Of a DNA stretch of 64,000 bases, positions 1-9,754 are shown one piece after another. Origin of the DNA: Zygnema cylindricum (Eukaryota; Streptophyta; Zygnematophyceae; Zygnematales; Zygnemataceae); assembly GCA_037447655.1 (NCBI GenBank), contig JBBHKE010000790.1, positions 126,001 through 190,000 of the forward strand. Direction: 5' to 3'. Under the pieces are notes generated by a model. The model worked only from the letters and a program-made list of their open reading frames with translations. It made no database searches and was not told the DNA's origin. The position numbers and the translations under genes are program-made. Within the stretch, counting starts at the first letter, position 1; every line of letters begins with the position of its first letter.

Positions 1-1240
1 AACTCTATATCCTTTAACATCCTCATCATATCCTAATAAGTATTCCGGTTTTCCTTTATGATCTAGCTTCCAATTGGACCGATCAGTATCTAGACAAAAT
101 ACTTGACTGTCGAAACCTTTAAGTGAGATATGTCTGGTTTCCGGCCTGTCCATCTCTCATAAGGTGTTTGATCTTTTATAGCTGAAGTAAGAACTCTATT
201 TCTTGAGGTAATTAGCACAGTTCATTGCTTCTGCCCAAAACTTTTTTCCTATCTTTCTATCTGACAACATACTTCTAGCACTATCACTTGGTGTTCTATT
301 TAATCTCTCAGCTACCCCATTCTGTTCCGGATTTTCTAGAATTGTCTTTTGGTGTTGAACCCCATCTTCCCTCAGAAAATCCTCAAACTGGTTAGAAGTA
401 TAGTCTCCACCATTGTCACTCCTTACTCTCTTGATTGGAGTTTCATGGAGTTTTTCGCTCCACGCTTTATATTGTCTAAAACAATCCTGAGCTTCTGACT
501 TGTTTTTCAAAAAATACACCCGGGAATCCCGAGACTAATCATCAGTTATAGTCATCGTAAATCTCTTCCCCCCTGGTGAGGGCACTTTAGCCGGTCCCCA
601 AATATCTGTGTGTACTAGATCTAAATTTTTTCTCCCTTATAAGTAACTTATTTAGGAAAGGGTAATCTGTGTGCTTTACCTTGAGCACATCCACTACAAT
701 CACTTATATCATCACTCTCACTGAACTGAATCCCTTCCACCACTCCCATCTTTTTTATCTCTCTTAACTTATCTAGATTCACATGCCTAAGCCTCTTATG
801 CCACATCATAATATCATGAACACCAGCATAATAAAGTTTCTTCGTTTCATTACTTAAAATCAGCCTAAACATCCCATGGCTACCTTTCTCAGCAATAAAA
901 TAGACATCCTCCACAAAACTAGCAGTAAAAACTACTTCCCTAGTGCTAGTAAAAAAACCCTTATCATCTTATATTGATGTAGAGATAAGATTTTTGTTCA
1001 GCTCCGGAATAAACAATACATCGGAGGATGTTAATATGGATGTCTTTCCTTCTACTAACACTTTCAAATCTACCGATCCTACAAGAGTAGTGGTGACTAT
1101 CCTCCCATCCCTTAACTCTATCTCTACGATGGGAATCTTTCTTATCTTAGTGAACAGGTGCCTATCCTTACACATGTGCATGGAGGCACCTGAATCTATG
1201 ATCTAGCCTGCTTCACCTTTCAATCCACCGTAAGCACATT
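1..1240 (-). pseudogene. Copia A protease and integrase, decayed
   Basis: This is the pol part that cleaves the polyprotein and integrates cDNA. The protease signature DSGAS-MHMC is at about 1180-1205, directly after an in-frame TAG where family members have Trp. The integrase zinc domain follows at 648-914: the WHKRLRH and CSGCAQGK segments give the HHCC pattern. The catalytic core at 196-519 shows RSDNGGDYTS and PEQNGVAERLNR, covering the second Asp and the Glu. The reading frame is split by several stops and shifts, for example around 540-640. Copia Pol is normally one frame fused to gag, so this copy cannot make it. Assignment is by close similarity to C and F in this window. Confidence 0.85.
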
Positions 1241-2344
1241 TCTGCCTTCGTGGAATTTTGACCTCATTTTTCGCCTCCAACTCCTCATCCAAGAGGAGCT
1301 CATCGTCCTCGTCCTCGGATTCCGCCTCAAGTACCTGTGTGACAAGGGCCTTTTTCTTTCCTCTCGGGGTACTACCGGTCTGCCCCTCCTTTAGTCGAAG
1401 CTCGGTTAGCTTAGTGCACTCTGCCATATAGTGCCCCGGTTTCTTACAAAAATGACATAAACCTTTGGGAGCCCTTGGTTCGAACTCGTCGGCCTGTTTT
1501 TTCTGCTCCCTACCCCTATAGTTTCCGACCGCTTTTCGGGAATCCCTGTTCCTCCAATCAGTCGCTGTTGCCAAGGCTTGGCCACTCTTTCCTCCCCTTC
1601 GGATCTCAATTGTATTCTCTTGAACGAGAATCATCCCTACCACTGAGTTCCATATCCACCTTGAGTCAGGCAAGTCCTGCACACGGTAAACTATGTTCAC
1701 GAACTCATCAGGTAACTTCATCAGTAAACAGTTAACCTTTTCTTTTTCACTAAAATCTTTTCCCGCACTCTGTAGCTCCATGAAGAGTGTAGCAAGCTCA
1801 TTGCAAAAATCCAACATGTTTCCCCCTTTGTATACATACTCCTTAACTTTCTGATCAGCCAACTGTTGTTGCTGAATCGTACCACTTCGGTATTGCTGAA
1901 TCTTTCCTGGTGAATCTGGTTCCTCCAAAACCCTGGAGGAATTCGAAGACTTGATGGACGGCGTAGGATGAAGTGCTTTGCCGTCATATTGTTGAAGTCC
2001 CAGGTTTCAGTATCATTCTCCTTGTTCCTCGGAATAGGTGACATGAATGTCGAACCAGTTGCTATTGGTGTGGTCGTCTCTTTCTCCTTTCTTTTGTCCA
2101 CCACCTCTCCTTCTTTTGTTTCCTCCGTTGAAGGTGGATCCTCTTTCCTGGTGAATCTGGTTCCTCCAAACCCTGGAGGAATTCGAAGACTTGATGGACG
2201 CCCCAACTGTCCACTCACTATCCCCCTAAACCTTTTTTCGCATAGAGCTCCTATCATCATACTTTCCCAGTATATGAAGCCAGTTCCATTAAAGATTGGT
2301 ACCCTAGCGGGTGGGCCCATAACCTGAAACTCTGAGACCTCCAT
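1241..2344 (-). pseudogene. Copia A gag with an internal patch duplication
   Basis: This encodes the capsid/nucleocapsid precursor. The frame opens at 2344 inside the LTR, crosses the primer site, and reaches the family motif VPIFNGTGFIYWES. A CCHC zinc knuckle (CHFCKKPGHYMAEC) lies near 1410-1455 and an acidic linker (SEDEDDELLLDEEL) follows. A segment of about 56 bases is present twice, at about 1905-1961 and 2140-2196. The second copy replaces the stretch that family members use for the middle of capsid, and the frame is lost there. This is consistent with template switching during reverse transcription. Non-functional. Confidence 0.85.
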
Positions 2345-3383
2345 AAGTCATCAGAGTAGACAACTTCCAAGAAGCCTCTAGGATAATCTTGACCATTTTG
2401 TGTTTTAGCAAAAATAACTGCCACCCTGGTAGACAAAAACCCTGAACACTTGTACTTTTGTGAAGGCAAGACTCCCTTGAGTCGATAGCATAAAGAATCT
2501 CTGAATTTGCTCCCCTGAGAAGTAAGTTATGGAGGGTCAAAGTTGACCTTTTGTACAGAAGCTCTCTGGGAGAGAGGGTCCTATCTCCTAACTTTTCTAA
2601 GTCCTATCTCTCTCACAGACTCTATCTACTGATGTACGGAACCAATCATAATACAGTTCCGTATGCAAAAGTACAGTTGCCGGTGTACTTTAGGTACGTA
2701 CATTGTACGACATGGCCTAAATGTCGACACATGTCATATCCGGATTCGGTGTCATGATCTCCGGAGATTCCACGATCCAATGTAATTTCGCCACGTGTCA
2801 TCCGATGTGGCGATGGCCACAAACCGCCGAAATCTTCTTCCGCGATCTTGGCGCTAATTCCGGCCGTCCGATTAAATCAGGATTTAATCGTAGCCGTAAT
2901 AAATACTTGCGCGGCATTCGTTTCAATTAAGAAATAAATGCGCGGTATTGATTTTCTGTCCGTACCGTAATCCGTACTTTACACATTACGGGATCTATGT
3001 ATCCCGTAATAAATTACAGCTAAATGAATAATCCTACGCATACATGTTAAAATAAATATCAAACTATATACTACGTAACACTAGTCATAGACTTAACGGC
3101 TAAGGCTACCGGCTATCTGCTGTCTGCCGGCCGGTAGGTACAGGGATCAAATCTTGCGGCCAACACATATATTTTAGATAAATTATCCCTTTAACTAATA
3201 TAAATTTCCCGTAAACCTCTGGATAGCCTAGGTAGCCATGGCTCTAGCTCCCTCTCCAATTTCTCAGTGACTGCGACAAGTTTGAGAGTTTGGAGAGAGA
3301 AGTTAGAGGTAGACTGCCTTGGCTTCTTTCTATATTTCTATTTAGACCTAGAAAATACTAAAAATGTACCATTAATTTCTACA
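2325..3383 (-). repeat. 5' LTR of Copia A
   Basis: This 1,059-bp LTR has TG/CA ends on the minus strand (TGTAGAAATT at 3383, ending TTTCA at 2325). The primer site GGTTATGGGCCCAC abuts it at 2311-2324. It contains a CACGTG G-box near 2791 and an antisense tRNA-like module near 3088-3164. It aligns by eye over its length with the 1,047-bp LTRs of Copia F. Confidence 0.9.
3088..3164 (+). other. tRNA-like module in LTR A (antisense to the element)
   Basis: The plus strand shows a box A/D-arm-like run ACTTAACGGCTAAGGC, then about 50 bases later a box B/T-arm-like GGGATCAAATCTTG. The LTR is transcribed from the minus strand, so the module is antisense. Equivalent modules occur at matching places in all LTR families here except G. 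It is not a functional tRNA gene: there is no convincing acceptor stem. Confidence 0.55.
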
Positions 3384-3805
3384 TACTGCCTCAACCAAAC
3401 ATTTGCCGTCTCGTCTAATAAATCGATCTGGAAAGGGGTTCTTTTGTAGATGCCAACGTCGGTGTGTAACCAAGAGAACACCTATTTGTTCTCCTCCAAC
3501 ACGTTGGAGAGTCGGTCCTTTTGCTGAGGGTTTAACTGGTCCCTTAAGGTCTAATCCATCTTCCCGGGTTCCACCGCTGCCCATGCCTCCGAAGGTCTAC
3601 CCTAGCGGGAGATATCAAATTTCAACCCTACCTTTGGGTATACTTTCCCTCCTCTTTTCAAAATGCTGCTGCTAACAATTTCCGCTAAGCTGTGCCTTTT
3701 CGAGCCTCCGCTCCCCCCCACTAAGGAAATCCTTGAATTGGGTGAAATGTTGGGACTGGAAAATTTTGATAACAAAATTTGTCTCCTTGCCTCCCTCCCC
3801 CCCTC
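3384..3805 (-). pseudogene. R: segment after the methyltransferase, unrecognised
   Basis: This is minus-strand sequence continuing R past methyltransferase motif X up to the Copia A insertion. A 70-residue open stretch (3372-3584) has a Gly/Arg-rich start and a Pro/Lys-rich middle. I see no RT, RNase H or integrase motif. It may be the linker towards RT. Frame assignment is uncertain. Confidence 0.35.
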
Positions 3806-4990
3806 AAACTACAAGTTCGCCTGTACTGCTAACAACTGTGGAGCTTCAAGGTAGCTAGCCCTTGACTGAGGAGTGTGTAGGCCAAAAAAGGCAAGAGAAT
3901 GTTTAAACACCCATGTGATTGCATTGATATCCATGCTCTGTCCGAGTAAGCTGCACCTCTGGAGGTCTGAAATACTTGGTGCTGCCGTGGTGGCACATTG
4001 GAATCCCATTGGTTTTTCTCATTCTTCTACCGTTGGTGTTGTCCAAAATCCACTCTTGATGTCGAATATCATTCCGGCTGCTCCCTTCTGATACGCATGG
4101 CTATTGGGGAAGGAAACTAAGGTTGGCAATGCTTGTCGTGGTGCTCTTGGTTTGTTGCACCGCAAGAACGAAAGATGATCAACCTTGGTCACTGGAGTGG
4201 CCATCCGCCCTGGCCCTAGAAATTGTTGCAGAGTAATATGGGGATATGTTTTGTGGTTTTGTAAGAGCTGATTTAGGACTGACAGAGGTATCTGATTGGT
4301 CCAGTAAGCCCGAACTCTATGAGCCCTGGATCCGAGTTGCGCTGCATCGAAAACGAGTGAAGCCCCTAGAATCTGCTTAACTTGATTCTAGCTATTGGCG
4401 ACCTGTTTTCTTTTATCATCTCCAGGGTAAACATTTTCCAAAACGTACCCCATTGGTGTGTCTTGGGACAACTGGAGCCATGAAATCACTTTGATCATCT
4501 AGAAGAAGGTTCGACTTCGGCTATCCTGATGCCCCTCGCCTTTCCCTGCTAGAGAGTATCCTTGACACAGCCATCCTGCTATTACCAGTTCTACTCGCTC
4601 CAGCATAGCTCAATGGGGTTCTATGATATTGTCTACATTTTGAGGAAGGCTTCAGTGAGATTTGCAAATGGCAGATATGGGAATTTGTAGGGGAGACATT
4701 TGGTGAAGCTTTTGTAGTCGGTGTTCGCTGACTGCCCGAACATTGGGGGAGATTTTTACACCCACATAAGATTCCACTTTATACCCTGCTTTCAATACAA
4801 CTTCAAGGTTCGAGCTAATTCCAGAGAATAGTGATAGTATCCAGAGTCTTGAATCCGGAATTGATAATGACACCACTTGTCGATGGAATTTTTGATTCTC
4901 GGGTGGAACCTCTGAAGATTTTTGACCGAAGCTTTTTCTCCTTGGCAAAAGTAGCAACAAAAGACTGGTCCACTTCCCGCCGAAGTGTGG
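3806..4990 (-). pseudogene. R: C5 cytosine DNA methyltransferase, broken by in-frame stops
   Basis: The family methylates carbon 5 of cytosine in DNA using S-adenosylmethionine. One minus-strand frame carries the motifs in order. Motif I (LSLFSGIS) is at about 4817-4840, followed by an AGYKVESYVG stretch. Motif IV (WLCQGYSLAGKGEG) is at about 4535-4575, with the catalytic Cys codon at 4565-4567; the Pro before Cys is Leu here. Motif VI (ENV) is near 4430-4438 and motif VIII (QLGSRAHRVRAYW) near 4300-4341. A variable region and a C-terminal block follow (PTVEE, MGFQ, SLLGQSMDI; about 3890-4045), typical of motifs IX-X. Five in-frame stops (near 4652, 4610, 4504, 4394 and 4020) break it. At least the one before EKPMGF looks like CGA to TGA. 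It lies directly downstream of a retropepsin in the same element, so it is element-borne rather than a host gene fragment. Confidence 0.85.
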
Positions 4991-5067
4991 CTACCTATGA
5001 TAATCTACTCTGGTATCCCTCTTCCCACCGCTTGGAAATAGGGAATTGCTATATCACGTCTGCGATG

Positions 5068-5692
5068 TCAATAGCAATGGCAAGCAGTTATGATGGAGTG
5101 TAGGTGGCATAAACAGGAAAAGCATCCGGCTACGGGAGCATTAGTTTTCCTGCGATTCCATAAATCCAAGGGTACCACCACCTTGACCCCCTCCGGATCC
5201 TCAAGGTCGCGAACACTAAACTGCTCCTTCCACACACTTAAACCCATATTCAACCTCGTCTAGGTGGCCATCCCCAGTAGAATTTCAAACTGCTTACCTT
5301 CCACCACCAAGAAAGGAAGCTCAATTCGGACTTTTTGACCCGCGTCATCGAAGAACTCGATTAACATGGCTTTGATAATTAAGTGAACCGGCTGGTTCCC
5401 ACTGCTAACCATGCTCAGGTAGATGTTATTGGGGCAAATTTCTGGTTTGAGTTCCTTGGGCATTTGCTGCAGAGCCGAAATAGTAATTAGGTTTGGGAGT
5501 GCTCTGGTGTCGACTACTACATCCTGGTATTCGCCGTATCTGTTGAGTTTTAAATTTCCCGTCCGGTTGAGGATTAGAGCCACAGATAACGTCTTATAAT
5601 CCCTATCCATCATAGGGGTCTTTGGGTCTGATGACCAAAAGATTGACTTGGGCTGATCTGCTTGGTCTCTTTCCTCCCCTTTTGAGTGAATC
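5068..5692 (-). pseudogene. R: retropepsin-like aspartic protease and following linker
   Basis: This is the protease that would process R's polyprotein. The frame is open from the Copia B junction (5692) through 5260. The active-site region reads VVVDTRALPNLI, where retropepsins have D-[ST]-G-A; the Gly is Arg here (one G-to-A change). A later ILLGM matches the usual C-terminal hydrophobic-G motif. A stop at about 5258-5260 is followed by a stretch (5068-5253) with GLSVWKEQFSVRD, which plausibly links protease to methyltransferase. The altered catalytic triad and the stop make it inactive. Upstream the frame continues across the B insertion into 9760 onward. Confidence 0.75.
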
Positions 5693-6592
5693 TGTTGAAA
5701 AGAAGTAATTAATATTCACTAATTAATTTAGACTGTAGAGTGAAGAGAGAGAGATAGTCACCATGGCTGCGGCCATAGTCAGAAAGAAATAGGGAAACAG
5801 ACTGTCAGATTGATAGATTACCAAAATGCTGCCTTTAGCAGCATTTGAACCTGGGTTTACGAATTTCTATGTAGACGTATGCCTTATCCACTTAGGCGTT
5901 AGCGAAGCGATGCACATATATGGTTAGGTAATTAGTTAAAGTGTTATAGAAACGTCACTTTGACTTAAACATACCAAAATTGACGAAACGACATCTATAG
6001 TCAAACGGCGCTCGCAAACGCGAATTTAACCGTGTGAAATATATGATCGGACGGCCGTCGTCGCCCCCTCCAAACCCAAATGAATCTTCTGTGGATTCCA
6101 GATAGCACAGTGCGCTTTTCCACGTGGCAACACATCATTGGACGCCAGGAAAGATGGGAGGAGGAACGATGGCTCCTAAGTTGACAAAGGTCAACCACAA
6201 GACCATGTTGTACAATGGCGGTACAAGAAGTACAATCAGCCACTCTAGCTTCTTGTACTATAAAATATTTTGATTGGCCTAGGGTAGAGTAGTAGGTAGT
6301 TGTGAGTAGGAGTTAAGGGACTTAGCGTATTTGAGGCACCTCTCTACAGGTGACCTTTTGTGTTTTTACGCCTTCTTTGGCCAACCAAAACTTACTGCTC
6401 AGGGGAGCAAATTCAGTGATTCTTTTTGCGTTTGACTCAGGGGAGTCTTCCCCTCATAGGGGTGAGGATGGTCGGAATTTATGTGTGCCTGGGCGGCACT
6501 TATTGAGTGAGAAAGTGAAAGGGGAAAATAATATCCTAGAGTCTTTATATAGGCTGCTAATTTTGTGGGTTAATGGAGACCACAGAATTTCA
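5693..6592 (+). repeat. 5' LTR of Copia B
   Basis: This 900-bp LTR begins TGTTGAAAAG and ends TTTCA; the primer site (CGTTATGGGCCCACC, one mismatch to the family) starts at 6593. It holds an antisense tRNA-like module (5838-5905), a CCACGTGG G-box (6120-6127), a CCAAT-like TGATTGGCC (6272-6280), and a leader hairpin array with AGGG loops (about 6398-6505). The gag ATG (6573) lies inside the LTR. Confidence 0.9.
5838..5905 (-). other. tRNA-like module in LTR B (antisense)
   Basis: On the minus strand a D-arm-like GCCTAAGTGGATAAGGC (5881-5897) is followed 46 bases later by CCAGGTTCAAATGC, a box B-like T-arm. The D-arm resembles eukaryotic tRNA-Arg (CTAATGGATAAGGC). The copy in the 3' LTR is at about 9031-9097. 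Confidence 0.6.
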
Positions 6593-8070
6593 CGTTATGG
6601 GCCCACCCTCTAGGGTGCCCATATTTAATGGATCTGAATTTCTTTATTGGGAAATGATGATGGAGGGAGAACGTTTTGAGAAGCACCTACGGGGCATAGT
6701 GTCCGGGCAAATTCGATGTCCACCTCCACCTGGATTTGGAGGAACACGGTTTTTTTGGCGCCTCCACCACCACAGTCACCATCACAAACGATGACAAGGA
6801 AAGGGAGGAGATAATCATGGAAGGAGAAAAGGGATGAGGTACTTCTCGAGGGACTCCATTGTCAACGACGATATTGGCAACAGCACAAACAGCAATGGTG
6901 ATAAAGAGTCAGAGCGAATGGTCAGAATATGAAAAATGGAACTATAAGGACAAGTAAGCTACTAATTCTCAAAAGTGTAGTGAAAGGTATTGCCATTCCG
7001 TTTATGCATGTTAAATGTTCCTCTCAGATTTGGGTATCTCTTGTAAAGAAATATAAGAGTGGGTCATTGCAGCAACAACAGCTGGCAAAAAACAAGATTT
7101 CAACGTATATTTACAAAAGAGGAAGTATGAATGATTATTGCAATGATTTAGGAGCATTACTTGGAGAACTAGAGAGTGCAGGTAACTCATGGTCAAGGAG
7201 ACAAAGAGTTTAATAAATTGATAATGAAACTACCAGAAGAGTATGAGAATATCATTAATCGGTTGCAGGATCTAGGTGATAGCAATTGGAATTGGGATGA
7301 TACAATGGGGATGATTATAGTGAAAGAGAGTACCATAGAACTTAGGAGAGGAAGTCCGAGTGTTCAAGCATTGGCTGCAACATCTGATAGGCGAAAGCGT
7401 GATGTGGAAAAGGGAAAGGATCCCTATCAAAACTTTAGAGGAAGAGGACAAGGAGGTGGCAAATTTGATCGACAAGGGAGAGGAGCTCCTCGAGGTGGAC
7501 TATGTCACTTCTGCAAGAAACTAGGACATTATATGGCAGAGTGTCTGAAGCTTGCACAACTCCGACTGAAAGATGAACAAGGTTCCTTAAGAGATGGAGG
7601 AAAGAAATAGGCTTTTCTAACTCAAGTTCATGACAAGGAACAAGATGAAGTAACGGAACCGGAAGAGGAGCTTGAGGAGCTTCTTCTTAAATCAAAAACC
7701 ACTAAGAAGCATGCAGACATTCTACGGAGACAAAAGTGTGCTTTTGGAGCTAGTGGTGACTAGCGGAAGCATGATGAGAGTAAGAAAGAAAAAGATATTC
7801 CTTATCGGAATTTTGGTGGAAAGAGAGGAAGAGGAAAAAAAAGAGGTGATTCGAAAGGAGGGGTTTGCTTCTTTTGTAGGGAACTGGGTCACTATATGGC
7901 GGAATATCCTTGTTTGGAAGAAATTAGAAGTTGGAATGTGAATGAAGAGGAAGAAAGGGAAGAAGAGAAACAGGATGAAGATATTTTGGAGCTTCTCTAT
8001 ATCGGTAGTATGGAGAAGAGAGAAAAGCACATAGAAATTCCACAAAAGCAACAGTGTGCTTTTGGAGGAT
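6573..8070 (+). pseudogene. Copia B gag with a duplicated zinc-knuckle module
   Basis: Gag starts at the ATG in the LTR (6573), runs through the primer site (VMGPPSRVPIFNG) and stops early near 6790; capsid-like sequence resumes at 6929-7213 and 7176-7610 in shifted frames. The first CCHC knuckle (CHFCKKLGHYMAEC) is at 7503-7544. After an acidic linker and the family hallmark RRQKCAFG (about 7728) the module repeats: a second knuckle (CFFCRELGHYMAEY, last Cys replaced by Tyr) is at 7866-7907, followed by another acidic stretch and PQKQQCAFGG (about 8040-8070). Related elements here have a single module. Charged residues are very enriched in 7896-8340. Confidence 0.75.
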
Positions 8071-8369
8071 TAAGGGAGGTAAAGAGAAAACAGGTACTTG
8101 AAAAAGGTAAAAATAATGAGGATATTTTCATAGATATTCTGGTGACAGAAAACTGGTTGAAAGAGGAGACTTCAACGGATTCTATAGAAAGGGGAGAAGG
8201 AAATCTAGAAGGAGCTTCAAAGTATAGGGGAGAAGAAGAATATCTAATGAAAGGTTTATGGGAGGAGAATATTTTTTTGGGAATCAAAATTGAAAGTGAA
8301 AGTGGAAAGAATTCCATGGGAGAGAGTGAGGGAAGTTCAAAAAATGAGGTGATTATCATGTACAAATAT

Positions 8370-8740
8370 AAGATTACGAAAGATGTAGATTTTATGAGGA
8401 ACTTAGTGGGGACTCGTGATTTAAAGATAAATTTGGGGGGTAATGGATTTGACATCACTAATGGGAGTGATGCCATTTATGAAGGTATGCTTGTAAAAGG
8501 GTTAATATGTGGGTATGTGTTGTAAGTCTGGGATGGGACTGGCTTTTTGAAATGCAAGTGGCAATTTGGATTTTGCTCGGATGAAAAAGGAATGAGGTGG
8601 ATAAAATCCTTGCTCCAAAAGTCCAGATTTATGAAAAATGGCATGCAAAATAAAATGTGTGATGCAATTATTATTTCCGTTCATCTGATACACTGTTTCA
8701 AATACACAGGTATTCACTTAAGGTTTTATGAGGGGAAAAG
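8370..8740 (+). pseudogene. Copia B RNase H remnant
   Basis: The 3' part of the open stretch 7896-8525 ends with a degenerate RNase H start (NLVGTRDLKINLGG, then SDAIYEG). The following segment (8540-8740) holds WIKSLLQKSRFMKNGMQ, equivalent to the C-terminal RNase H region of C and F. Key acidic residues around the DEDD core are missing or shifted. Everything between gag and this point has been deleted relative to a full Copia element. Confidence 0.65.
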
Positions 8741-8885
8741 GAAAAAAAGAAAAAGGAAAAAGAAAAAAATATATATAACTGTGTTTTGTTATTAAGTGTG
8801 AGTTGAAAGAAAAGTAGACTAGAAGATAAAGGGAGTGTTAAAATGTGTGGACTTAAATTAAAAGTTGACTAAGAATTAAGGGGAG

Positions 8886-9754
8886 TGTTTAAAAGAAATA
8901 ATTAATATTCACTTATTAATTTAGACTCTAGAGTGAAGAGAGAGAGAGAGTCACCATGGCTACCGCCATAGTCAAAAAGAAATAGGGAAACAGACATACA
9001 GATTGATAGATTACCAAAATGCTGCCTTTAGCAGCATTTGAACATGGGTCTACGGATTTCTATGTAGACGTATGCCTTATCCACTTAGGCGTTAACGAAA
9101 CGATACACGTATATGGTTTGGTAATTAATTTAAGTGTTATACAAACGTCACTTTGACTTAAACAGACAAAAATTCGCAGACGCAAATCTAACCGTGTAAA
9201 ATATATGATCAAAAAGCCGTCGTCGCCCCCGCCAAACCCGAATGAATATTCGGAGGCTTTCAGACAGCGCGGCGCGCTTTGCCACGTGGCGACACATCAT
9301 TGGACGCTAACAAAGATGGGAGGAGGAACGATGGCTCCCAAGTTGACAAGTGTCAACCAGAAGGCCATGATGTACAATGGCCGTACAAGAAGTACAATCG
9401 GCCACTATAGCTTCTTGTACTATACACTCTTTTGATTGGCCTAGGGTAAAGTAAAATATAGTTCTGAGTATGAGTTAAGGGACTTAGCGTATTTGAGGCG
9501 CCTCTCTCCAGGTCACCTTTTGTTTTTATAGGCCATCTTTGGCCAACCATAACTAACTACTCAGGGGAGCAAATTCAGTGAATCTTTTTGCGTTTAACTC
9601 AGGGGAGTCTTGTCCTCACAGGGGTGAGGGTTGTCATAATATTTGTGTGCTTAGGCAGCACTTATTGAGTGAGAAAGTGAAAGGGGCAAATATTATCCTT
9701 TTGGCATTACATAGGCTGCTAACTTTGTGGGTTAATGGAGACCATAGATTTTCA
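8886..9754 (+). repeat. 3' LTR of Copia B
   Basis: This 869-bp copy of the 5' LTR begins TGTTTAAAAG and ends TTTTCA, followed by target duplication GAATC (9755-9759). Several per cent divergence from the 5' LTR is visible by eye, so the insertion is not recent. A tRNA-like module is at about 9031-9097. Confidence 0.9.

Larger units (their letters stand above)
1..3383 (-). mobile_element. Copia element A, 3'-truncated by the window edge
   Basis: This is a Ty1/Copia LTR retrotransposon read on the minus strand. The 5' LTR (2325-3383) is followed by a primer site, gag, protease and integrase; RT, RNase H and the 3' LTR lie beyond base 1. The outer LTR end is TGTAGAAATTAATGG read leftward from 3383, the same as Copia F, so A and F belong to one family. 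The candidate target duplication is TACTG at 3384-3388, but its partner is outside the window. A is inserted in the methyltransferase-bearing element R, just after the methyltransferase region. Coding parts carry stops and frameshifts. Confidence 0.9.
5693..9754 (+). mobile_element. Copia B, internally deleted, non-autonomous
   Basis: This element is bounded by TG/CA LTRs and the exact 5-bp target duplication GAATC (5688-5692 and 9755-9759). At 4,062 bp it is about 2.5 kb shorter than C or F. Between the LTRs are a primer site, gag sequence with two zinc-knuckle modules, and a short RNase H remnant. Protease, integrase and RT are missing. It could only have moved with proteins from a related full element such as C. 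It is inserted in the protease region of R. A purine tract (AAGGGGAGTG) precedes the 3' LTR. Confidence 0.92.
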
